Shown piece by piece: positions 42,658 to 49,525 of a stretch of 64,000 bases of DNA (its first letter is position 1; every line of letters begins with the position of its first letter). The DNA is from Geomonas sp. Red32 (lineage in GTDB: Bacteria; Desulfobacterota; Desulfuromonadia; Geobacterales; Geobacteraceae). A program made the translations under genes and the position numbers. Under the pieces are notes generated by a model. The model saw only the letters and a list, made by a program, of their open reading frames with translations, searched no databases and had not been told where the DNA came from. The DNA is taken from positions 248,001 to 312,000 of the forward strand of contig NZ_JAKLOY010000004.1 in assembly GCF_023652955.1 (NCBI RefSeq), read 5' to 3'.

Positions 42658-44232
42658 TCAGGCAGCGGTTCTCAGCAGTTTCTTGCGCGCGAGCCCCAGC
42701 ACGTCCCGGGCCTCCTCGCACGCAAGCAGGTGGGCAATGGCGAGGAAGATCCCGATGCCGGTCACGACGGCGCCCCCGAGCACCCCGGCCTTCAACAACC
42801 GCCCGCCGGTATGCGACCAGTCGATGAGGCCCACGATCCAGCGGACGGCAAGAGCCATGGGAACGGTGGCGGCGATCCCCTTCACTGCCGAAAGGATGAT
42901 GGCGCGCCCGCCGAAGTGCCCGACCTTCCTCCTGAGGAACCAGAGAAGCAGGAGCATGTTCCCCAAGGCCGAGAGCGACGAGGCCAGCGCGAGCCCGCCG
43001 TGCTTCATCGGCCCCATCAAGGCCAGGCTGAAGAGGAGGTTCAACACGAAGGCGGCCAGGGCAGTTATCACCGGGGTCCTGGTATCCTTCAGCGCGTAGA
43101 AGGCGGGAACCAGCACCCGGACGAGGGCGACGAAGCTCAGACCGAGCGAGTAATAGAGCAGCGCGACGCCGCAGTTCAGGGCCTTCTGGTAATCGAAGGC
43201 GCCTCCCATGAAGAGCAGGGAAAAGACCGGCGTCGCGCAGAACATCAGGCCGGCCATGGCCGGGATGGTGATGAACAGGGTGAGCCGGACGCCGTAGTTG
43301 AGGGATTCCTTGAGCGCATCCATGTCGCCCGCCGCGGCCTGCCGGCTCATGGAGGGGAGAACGGCCTGGGCGACGGAAACGGTGAAGATCCCCTGGGGGA
43401 ATTCGAAGAGCCGTTGCGCGTAATAGAGGTAGGAGACGCTCCCCTCGGGAAGCATGGAGGCGATGATCGCGCCGACCGCGATGTTGAGGTAGTAGACGCC
43501 GACGCCGAAGACCGAGGGGCCCATCAGCAGGGCGATCCTCTTCACCGCCGGGTGCCGGTAGTTGAAGTTCGGACGGATCGGGAACCCCTTCCGGTAAAGG
43601 ACCGGGAGCTGCAGCAAAAGCTGCACGACGCCGCCGATGAGGACGCCGACGGCGAGGGAGACGATGGGGACGTCGAAGCGGGTGTGCAGCACCAGCGCCG
43701 CCGTGATCATCGAGATGTTAAGGAAGACCGTGGAGATGGCGGGGGTGAAGAAATGGCGGACCGTGTTGAGGATCCCCATGCAGAGCGCCACCAGGCTCAC
43801 GAAGAAGATATACGGGAACATGAGCCGGTTGAGGAGGATGGTTATCCTCAGCTTCTCCGGATTGCTCGCGAACCCCGGGAACATGGCGTGTACGATTTGC
43901 GGAGCGAAGACGATGCCGACGGCGGTGAGGACGGCCATCACCATGGTGAGGACGGTAAAGCAGACGTTGGCGAGCGCCCGGGCCTCCTCCTCCCCCTTAT
44001 TCGTGTACCACTCGGAGAAGGTGGGGACGAAGGCGGAAGTCAGCGCCCCCTCGGCGAAGAAGCGCCGGAGCATGTTGGGGATCTGGAAGGCAGCGAAGAA
44101 GGCGTCCGTGTAGAACCCGGCGCCGAACAGGCGGGAGACGACCATATCGCGCACCATTCCCATGATGCGGGAGAGCATGGTAGCCGCACCGATTACCCCG
44201 GCGGCCCGCGCGATGTTTTTCTTTTCCGACAC
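42658..44232 (-). CDS. murJ: Lipid II flippase MurJ
   Basis: A GTG at 44232 starts the 524-aa protein. It has 13-14 hydrophobic helices and the MVF/MurJ signatures GAATMLSRIMGMVRDMVVSRLFGAG, TDAFFAAFQIPNMLRRFFAEGALTSAFVP and QLPVLYRKGF. MurJ moves lipid II across the inner membrane for peptidoglycan synthesis. It lies head-to-head with another MOP-superfamily exporter (44640-46130), with repeat elements between them. Confidence 0.93.
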   Translation of the reverse strand: MSEKKNIARAAGVIGAATMLSRIMGMVRDMVVSRLFGAGFYTDAFFAAFQIPNMLRRFFAEGALTSAFVPTFSEWYTNKGEEEARALANVCFTVLTMVMAVLTAVGIVFAPQIVHAMFPGFASNPEKLRITILLNRLMFPYIFFVSLVALCMGILNTVRHFFTPAISTVFLNISMITAALVLHTRFDVPIVSLAVGVLIGGVVQLLLQLPVLYRKGFPIRPNFNYRHPAVKRIALLMGPSVFGVGVYYLNIAVGAIIASMLPEGSVSYLYYAQRLFEFPQGIFTVSVAQAVLPSMSRQAAAGDMDALKESLNYGVRLTLFITIPAMAGLMFCATPVFSLLFMGGAFDYQKALNCGVALLYYSLGLSFVALVRVLVPAFYALKDTRTPVITALAAFVLNLLFSLALMGPMKHGGLALASSLSALGNMLLLLWFLRRKVGHFGGRAIILSAVKGIAATVPMALAVRWIVGLIDWSHTGGRLLKAGVLGGAVVTGIGIFLAIAHLLACEEARDVLGLARKKLLRTAA

Positions 44233-44366
44233 TAGCCCCCCGATCGGCAACAAGCTACAAGCCGGGGAATCTACCACAGAGAGCCCGAAATTGCCAACCC
44301 CAACGGCAAACGCAGTGCCGACGTGGGAAATCCGCCCCCCCCGTTGCGAAGGTTCACGGATAGCAG

Positions 44367-44457
44367 GTCCCCCCCTTTGAAAAAGGGGGGACAGGGGGGA
44401 TTTGTGACGTTGGCAACAGGGAAAATCCCCCTAAATCCCCCTTTTGCAAAGGGGGAC
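44367..44457. repeat. Family 1 hairpin repeat, complete 91-bp copy
   Basis: Arm A (GTCCCCCCCTTTGAAAAAGG...GGGGGGACAGGGGGGATTTG) faces arm B (AAATCCCCCTAAATCCCCC...GGGGGAC). The length is identical to the copies at 17769 and 58516. The rest of 44233-44639 contains no gene. Confidence 0.85.
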
Positions 44458-44491
44458 TTTGAGCTTCACCGAAGTTTCCCGAAGAACCGTT

Positions 44492-44516
44492 GCGAAGGGG
44501 GGACAGGGGGGATTGC
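44492..44516. repeat. Family 1 repeat, partial arm A
   Basis: The fragment GCGAAGGGGGGACAGGGGGG followed by ATTGC repeats the inner half of arm A, about 35 bp downstream of the complete copy. Confidence 0.65.
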
Positions 44517-44639
44517 AACCGCGGCGCGGCGCTCTCCCGCCGCTATGACTTTGACAGCCGGCACCCCGTGGTGATATTCTGCACCGTTCACCCGCGTCAG
44601 CCGCGGGTCCGACGGCATTCACACCCGGAAAAAGGCATC

Positions 44640-46130
44640 ATGAATCCACTGAAAAGACTCGCCAAGCAGACCGCCATCTACGGCTTGAGCAGCATCGTCG
44701 GCCGCCTCATCAATTACTTCCTGGTCCCGCTCTATACGCGCATCTTCCTGCCGCAGGAGTACGGCATCGTCACCGAGCTCTACGCCTATGCGAGCTTCCT
44801 GATGATCCTCTGCACCTTCGGCATGGAGACCACCTTCTTCCGCTTCTCCGAGAGCGATCACGAGAGCGAAAAGGTCTACTCGACCTCGCTGCTGCCGGTC
44901 ATCGCCGTCAACCTCGTCTTCATCGCCCTCGGCATCGCCGGCTCCTCGTTTATCTCCGACAGACTCCACTACAACAATCACCCGGAGTACATCGTCTACT
45001 TCGTGCTGATCGTGGGGCTCGACGCCATCGCCTCCATCCCCTTCGCCAGGCTGAGGCAGCAGCACCACGCCATGAAGTTCGCGACGCTGAAGCTCGTCAA
45101 CATCATGATCAACATCGTCTGCAACTTCTTCTTCCTGCTGCTTTGCCCGTACCTGGTGCGGCACGGCTACCAGCTGCCGTCCGTGCTCTATCATCCCGGT
45201 GGCGGGGTGGGCTACGTCTTCCTGTCGAACATGATCGCCAGTGCCGTGACGCTGCTGATCCTGTACCGCGACGTGATCGCGGCCAAGTTCGGGTTCGACC
45301 GCCAGCTCTTCAAGGAGATGTTAGGGTACACCCTGCCGCTGCTTCTGGCCGGGCTTGCCGGGATGGTGAACGAGACGCTCGACCGGATCCTGCTCAGGTT
45401 CCTGATCGTGGTACCGGCAGGAGCGGGTGATGCGGCCAAGTACGTGATGGCGCAGATCGGCATCTACGGCGCGAACTACAAGGTCTCCATCCTGATGACG
45501 CTGTTCATCCAGACCTTCCGCTACGCCGCCGAACCGTTCTTCTTCGGCCACGCCAAGGAGCAGGGATCGCGCGAGACCTTCAGCAAGGTGATGACCTACT
45601 TCGTCCTTTTCGGGCTCGCCATCTTCCTAGGCGTCATGCTGAACATCGACATCATCAAGCATTTCATCGGCAGGAAGTTCTATCCCGGGATCGGCATCGT
45701 CCCGATCCTGCTGCTGGCGAACCTGTTCCTGGGCGTCATCTTCAACCTGTCGATCTGGTACAAGCTGAACAACAAGACCAGGTACGGGGCCTACGTCACC
45801 ATCTTCGGCGCGATCGTCACCATCGCGTCCAACATCGTGCTCATTCCGCGGATGGGGTACGCCGGGGCGGCCTGGGCGACCTTCATCTGCTATTTCCTGA
45901 TGATGCTCCTCTCCTACTTCTGGGGGCAGAAGTACTACCACATCGACTACGAGACCGGCAAGATCGGCTGCTACTTCGCCTTCGCGATGGTCCTCTTCTT
46001 GGTTACCAAGCTATGGCCGTTCCATGGAGGGGTGGCGATGCTGGCCGCCAACAACGCTCTTTTCGCGCTATTTGTGGGAGTGGTTTTGTACCGGGAGAAT
46101 CTTTGGCAGCTGCTGGTGAGGAAGGGTTAA
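44640..46130 (+). CDS. Polysaccharide/O-antigen flippase, Wzx-like
   Basis: The 496-aa protein starts at ATG 44640 after GGAAAAAGGC. It has about 12-14 hydrophobic helices. The opening LAKQTAIYGLSSIVGRLINYFLVPLYTRIFLPQEYGIVTELY is typical of the polysaccharide-synthesis (Wzx/RfbX) branch of the MOP superfamily. It would flip undecaprenyl-linked sugar units. The mannose and rhamnose precursor genes at 51365-53715 could supply such units. It is divergent from murJ. Confidence 0.88.
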   Translation: MNPLKRLAKQTAIYGLSSIVGRLINYFLVPLYTRIFLPQEYGIVTELYAYASFLMILCTFGMETTFFRFSESDHESEKVYSTSLLPVIAVNLVFIALGIAGSSFISDRLHYNNHPEYIVYFVLIVGLDAIASIPFARLRQQHHAMKFATLKLVNIMINIVCNFFFLLLCPYLVRHGYQLPSVLYHPGGGVGYVFLSNMIASAVTLLILYRDVIAAKFGFDRQLFKEMLGYTLPLLLAGLAGMVNETLDRILLRFLIVVPAGAGDAAKYVMAQIGIYGANYKVSILMTLFIQTFRYAAEPFFFGHAKEQGSRETFSKVMTYFVLFGLAIFLGVMLNIDIIKHFIGRKFYPGIGIVPILLLANLFLGVIFNLSIWYKLNNKTRYGAYVTIFGAIVTIASNIVLIPRMGYAGAAWATFICYFLMMLLSYFWGQKYYHIDYETGKIGCYFAFAMVLFLVTKLWPFHGGVAMLAANNALFALFVGVVLYRENLWQLLVRKG

Positions 46131-46163
46131 CAGGTCAGCCACCAGGCGTTTTAGGTGCTTCCC

Positions 46164-46179
46164 TGGCACGATCACTGCT
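46164..46179 (+). promoter_or_regulatory. Sigma-54-type promoter for the small secreted protein gene
   Basis: TGGCACG-ATCA-CTGCT matches the -24/-12 consensus (TGGCACG-N4-TTGCW) with a single mismatch and correct GG-GC spacing. A TATAAT (46179-46184) overlaps it but has no good -35. The gene start is at 46232, leaving a leader of about 40 nt. Confidence 0.45.
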
Positions 46180-46231
46180 ATAATGAGTCGGGTACATCCA
46201 AGGTAGTAAATAACACGCCTGGAGGTAAAAC

Positions 46232-46633
46232 ATGAGAAAAGTCCTGGCAAGTATCCTCAGTTGTCTCATTTCCCTCACCTTCTCAGGGCTGGTGTTTGCG
46301 TCGAGCAGCAATCGCTACGGCACAGAATCTGACCTTCCGAGTGCCGCCCCCGGTCAAGGGCTTTCAGTCGAACGTGGATCAACCGTGAGCCCGTCCAGGG
46401 TGGGGGCCGACCAATATAACAGCTCCGATACGACTACCCGGCATATGGAAAGCGGGACGGAGGGCGGTGCCGGCGGCAATGTGGGGAACAGCACCACTCC
46501 ATGCTACAACGCGCCTGCACCGGGAGCCACCGTACCGTCAGGCGGGTACTACTACATTGCCCCCGCACCATCCGGGACCGGAAACTATAACATCACCCCT
46601 GCACCGTCCGGGACTGGGAGCGGCAGCTATTAA
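46232..46633 (+). CDS. Small secreted low-complexity protein, unknown function
   Basis: The start follows GGAGGTAAAAC. The 133-aa product has a Sec signal peptide (1-23, ending LVFA-SSS). The mature part is low in complexity and rich in Gly, Ser, Thr, Pro and Tyr. A short C-terminal repeat, I(A/T)PAPSGTG, occurs twice (YYYIAPAPSGTG, YNITPAPSGTG). No membrane anchor or domain is seen. A surface or extracellular structural role is possible but unproven. It sits behind a sigma-54-like promoter. Confidence 0.6.
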   Translation: MRKVLASILSCLISLTFSGLVFASSSNRYGTESDLPSAAPGQGLSVERGSTVSPSRVGADQYNSSDTTTRHMESGTEGGAGGNVGNSTTPCYNAPAPGATVPSGGYYYIAPAPSGTGNYNITPAPSGTGSGSY

Positions 46634-46699
46634 TCAAAATTAGGCACAGTATCGACAACCTGGGGCCGCATCTTCGGATGCGGCGCTTGTTTTTGAAGG

Positions 46700-46900
46700 T
46701 CATTCAAGCCCGTGTTCTCGCCGCAGGTCATGGTACGACACCCGCTCGTCAGATTCAGCCAGCGCAGCCTTGGCAGCCTCAACGTCCAGACGATCCTCGA
46801 TTGCCTCAAGAAGTTCCAGATCTTCAATAGGGATGATCGCCACCATTTTTTCCCCCGCCGTGTTAAGACGAACCCGCTCAATCAGTTCTCGATCATTTAC
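46700..46900 (-). pseudogene. 5'-truncated Phd/YefM-type antitoxin
   Basis: The 66 residues from VNDRELIERVRL to the stop contain MVAIIPIEDLELLEAIEDRLDVEAAKAALAE. This is the C-terminal part of Phd/YefM antitoxins, including the [IV]P-x-EDLELLE dimer strand and the toxin-binding tail. The N-terminal DNA-binding stretch is missing. The open frame continues upstream (to 47017) but with unrelated Gly/His-rich sequence, and it runs into the phased repeat array. No toxin gene is adjacent. It looks like a relic of a toxin-antitoxin pair. Confidence 0.5.
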
Positions 46901-46990
46901 GAAGGAAGGGTGCCCGTGATGTCCTCCGCCCCACCCGTTCCCCAAGAAGATGTCGATCGGTGTGGGCTGCTCGATTTTTTTGAAGGAGCG

Positions 46991-47496
46991 GTCGGTACCG
47001 ACCGAGGGTCTGATCAAGATCCTCCCGGCGGGCTAAAAGGCCTGAACCAAGGGCACCGTCGGTATCGACGAACGGCCGGTCGGTATCGACCCAGGCCCCC
47101 CCGGTTCGACCAAGGGGCTGGCCGGTATAGACCAGCAGTCGGCGATACCGGCCAAGGGTACCGTCGGTACCGGCCAAGGGTACCGTCGGTAGCGGCCAAG
47201 GGTACCGTCGGTAGCGGCCAAGGTCTGTTCGGTGTCGGCCAAGGTCCGTTCGGTGTCGGCCAAGGGCCCAGCCGGTAGCGACCAAGGGTGGGCTCGTTAT
47301 CGATCTCGGTCCAGTCGGAACCGATGGATGGTTCAGGTCGGTATCAGCCAAGCGTGCGGTCAGTCGGCCCAAGGGTCCAGTCGGTAGCGAGCCGTGACTG
47401 ACCGGTACCATCAACGGTGCGGTCGGTATCGACGATGGCGCAGTCGGTATCGAGCTTGGGCCGGTCGGTATCGACGAGGAGGTGGTCGGAATCAAC
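46991..47496. repeat. Phased array of about 21 near-palindromic 12-mers, 21-22 nt period
   Basis: The core GTCGGTATCGAC (near-palindromic; the first copy, GGTCGGTACCGACC, is a perfect palindrome) recurs with variations. Copies start at about 46991, 47058, 47079, 47100, 47121, 47142, 47163, 47185, 47207, 47228, 47249, 47271, 47292, 47314, 47337, 47358, 47380, 47401, 47422, 47443, 47464 and 47485. Spacing is 21 or 22 nt (mean about 21.4), two helical turns. Linkers often read CAAGGG. In the plus frame many units would code a VGIDxGP heptad, but 22-nt units shift the frame and a TGA occurs at about 47395. Translation through the array therefore fails. Confidence 0.8.
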
Positions 47497-47601
47497 TATG
47501 GCTCTGACGAAACCAAGGTGGGGAGAAACGGTTTCGGCGGAAGTTTCGGTGGGTACGAGGGGGGGGCGGTACGATCATCGCTTTTACCTGAACCCAAATA
47601 G
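47497..47601 (+). pseudogene. Possible 3' end of a decayed heptad-repeat gene
   Basis: From the last clean heptads (VGIDDGA, VGIELGP, VGIDEEV) the plus frame stays open through a Gly-rich tail (VGRNGFGGSFGGYEGGA) to TAG at 47599-47601. A GC hairpin follows at 47603-47625. This hints that the array is the remains of a repeat-protein gene read left to right. The coding content is too short and the array too frameshifted to be sure. Confidence 0.3.
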
Positions 47602-47602
47602 A

Positions 47603-47625
47603 CCCCGGGGGATATCCCACCGGGG
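47603..47625. terminator. GC hairpin after the array
   Basis: CCCCGG (47603-47608) pairs with CCGGGG (47620-47625), with an inner GGGATATCCC palindrome. There is no T-run on either side, so it is at best a weak or factor-assisted terminator. Confidence 0.4.
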
Positions 47626-47715
47626 CCGCAAAAGACAGCCATCAGATCGGCGAGAAGAGTCCGAGATCGACGCGCAAGCCAGATCAATGGGCCCCTTCTC
47701 ACGCCGTTACGCCTG

Positions 47716-48093
47716 CTACGTTGGAACGGGCTCAACTATGACGGGCTTGGCGGCTTTCCTCCAGGTAGACCGGCACAACTCGACACCCGCCTGCTGCAAA
47801 ACCAACAGATCATCGTCATCGGCGACAGCTTCCAGATAGTGGATGATCCGCTTCAGCATCGCCTCCAGTTCCTTCTGCGCTTTGTCACGCAGAGCCTTCT
47901 GGACTCGGTCGCCGTTCATGGCCGAATCTATCAGGGACTGAAAGAGGATGAGAAGCGCGCTCAACTGTTCCACGGACGGAACCTTACCTGACCGGGTCTG
48001 AAAAAGCGCCAGGGAGCCTAAAGCCTTCAGGTACCTCTGGCCTAGCCCCAGCAGTTCACCAGGCCGTTTGGGCAAACTGCGTTTAAGACGCAT
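47716..48093 (-). CDS. Small helical protein, unknown function
   Basis: A strong AGAGGAGG precedes ATG 48093. The 125-aa product is basic at the N-terminus (MRLKRSLPKRPGELLGLGQRY) and predicted all-helical (SVEQLSALLILFQSLIDSAMNG, LRDKAQKELEAMLKRIIHYLEAV), with a short Pro-rich tail. The AMNGDRVQKALRDKA stretch suggests a conserved family, but I cannot name it. It reads toward the phased array at 46991-47496, which begins about 220 bp after its stop. Confidence 0.6.
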   Translation of the reverse strand: MRLKRSLPKRPGELLGLGQRYLKALGSLALFQTRSGKVPSVEQLSALLILFQSLIDSAMNGDRVQKALRDKAQKELEAMLKRIIHYLEAVADDDDLLVLQQAGVELCRSTWRKAAKPVIVEPVPT

Positions 48094-48145
48094 ACTGCCT
48101 CCTCTTACCCAAGTTGGATTTGACTGCCTCGCGTCGATCTCCCTA

Positions 48146-48173
48146 ATCGTATCCCGAAGGGCCTCTTTTACAA
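48146..48173 (-). promoter_or_regulatory. Candidate promoter for the helical protein gene
   Basis: On the minus strand, TTGTAA (48173-48168) and TACGAT (48151-48146) are spaced 16 bp apart, about 50 bp upstream of the ATG. The rest of 48094-48324 holds nothing I recognise. Confidence 0.35.
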
Positions 48174-48324
48174 CTACCTGATTTTAAATAAGTTTGACAC
48201 GGAAGACTCCTTCATGAGCAACCGATCCTGTTGGCTTTCAGATTGGCACCGCACGGGGGAGTTGTTGAAAATCCAAACGCTGCAGGGCTCTCCGGGGAGC
48301 GTTGGTTGCTGAGTGCAGAGCGGT

Positions 48325-49494
48325 TTAGCTGATGGGGGCGGGGAAGTCGAGCCTGCGGAAGAATTCGGAACGGCAGAAGTTTTCCACGTCGACCATGGCG
48401 GCGAAGGCGTCGCGGAAACCTTCGCCGATGGTGAAGACGCCGTGGCCGTAGACGATGGCGCTCCCGGTGCGGCCGATGACCGGGGGGACGCGCTTGGCGA
48501 GGCCGCCGGCACCGATCTCCCCGGCTACCACGGGAGTGCCGCCGAGAGTGCGGACGTGGGGGCAATCCTTCCAGCAGTCGGTGATGGTGCAGCCGCTGGT
48601 CTCGCAGAGCATGCTCATGATGACGGCGAACTTCGGATGCCCGTGGAGGATGACGGTGGCACCGGTCTCTTCGAAGATCTTGCGGTGGGCCAGCAGTTCG
48701 CTGGAGGCGGTGATGCCGGTGGTGGAGGTGTTGCCGGTGGGAACGGGATCGATGCAGCCGGCCAGCTCGTCGAGGCTCGCAGCGGTCTGGGAGATGTAGA
48801 TGACCCCGCCTGCCTGCACCGAAATGTTGCCGAAGAAGGAATCGACCAGCCCCCGTTCCACGGTGTAGCGCCCTACCCGCTCGATCTCGTTCAGGATGTC
48901 GTCCCGATGGCCGGAAAGCTCCTCGCGGAACTCCAGCCCCTCGGCGGAAAGCGGACGCAGCCACTCGTTTCGGAAGCTGTCAAAGGACTCCTGTTCGCCG
49001 GGAAGCCGGAATCCTTCCGCCAGCAGGTCCTGGAGGTACTTCACGAAGGTGGAATGGAAAACGGAGGAATAGTTGATGTAGGCCTGTTCGACGGTGATGG
49101 CGCCTACCGCCACGATCCCCACCCCTTCCACGATGACCCCCTTGCGGCTTCCCAAAAGGCGGGCGATCTGGGCGGAGGGATCGGCGGCGAGTTCCTCGCG
49201 GCGCAGGAACGGGATATCGTGCAGGAAGGTCCTTGTCTCGGTGTCCTGGGGGAGGATGCAGGATTCGTCTGCCGATGCCCGGCCAATCAGGAACTCGGCG
49301 AAGGGAAGCGACGGGCGCGCGACCACCAAGGCCAGCGAGTTGAGCTTGGATAGGATAGCCCCGGCCAGGGCGGCAAGGTCGTCGGCCCCCGCGGTGAGAA
49401 GGACGTCGTCCTGCGCGGCGATGGCGATCCGCTCCGGCATGGCGGAGCGGTCGGAGACGAGCTTGGAGGTATATTTGGCGATCTGATCTTTCAT
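48325..49494 (-). CDS. Class II aldolase/adducin-family protein
   Basis: In the 389-aa protein, the C-terminal half (about 190-385) is a class II aldolase/adducin domain. The zinc-binding histidines lie in ATVILHGHPKFAV and SAIVYGHGVFTIG. The N-terminal half (1-185) is a separate alpha/beta domain (ADDLAALAGAILSKLNSLALVV, GVIVEGVGIVAV) not usual for fuculose-phosphate aldolase. Members cleave sugar phosphates to lactaldehyde or glycolaldehyde plus a triose phosphate. The gene lies 31 bp after an aldehyde:ferredoxin oxidoreductase, so an aldehyde product could be passed on for oxidation. That pathway link is inference. Confidence 0.8.
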   Translation of the reverse strand: MKDQIAKYTSKLVSDRSAMPERIAIAAQDDVLLTAGADDLAALAGAILSKLNSLALVVARPSLPFAEFLIGRASADESCILPQDTETRTFLHDIPFLRREELAADPSAQIARLLGSRKGVIVEGVGIVAVGAITVEQAYINYSSVFHSTFVKYLQDLLAEGFRLPGEQESFDSFRNEWLRPLSAEGLEFREELSGHRDDILNEIERVGRYTVERGLVDSFFGNISVQAGGVIYISQTAASLDELAGCIDPVPTGNTSTTGITASSELLAHRKIFEETGATVILHGHPKFAVIMSMLCETSGCTITDCWKDCPHVRTLGGTPVVAGEIGAGGLAKRVPPVIGRTGSAIVYGHGVFTIGEGFRDAFAAMVDVENFCRSEFFRRLDFPAPIS

Positions 49495-49525
49495 GTCAAA
49501 GCTTCATGTCCGTTTCGTACGGCAA

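Noticed and set aside
46893-47495. 200-aa minus-strand ORF with SSIPTAP-like heptads
   Set aside because: It is a by-product of the 21-nt periodicity; the heptads hold for only three units before the frame drifts, and there is no ribosome site.
46991-47496. CRISPR array
   Set aside because: The recurring core is only about 12 nt and variable, the intervening sequence is about 9-10 nt and itself similar between units, and no cas gene is near.
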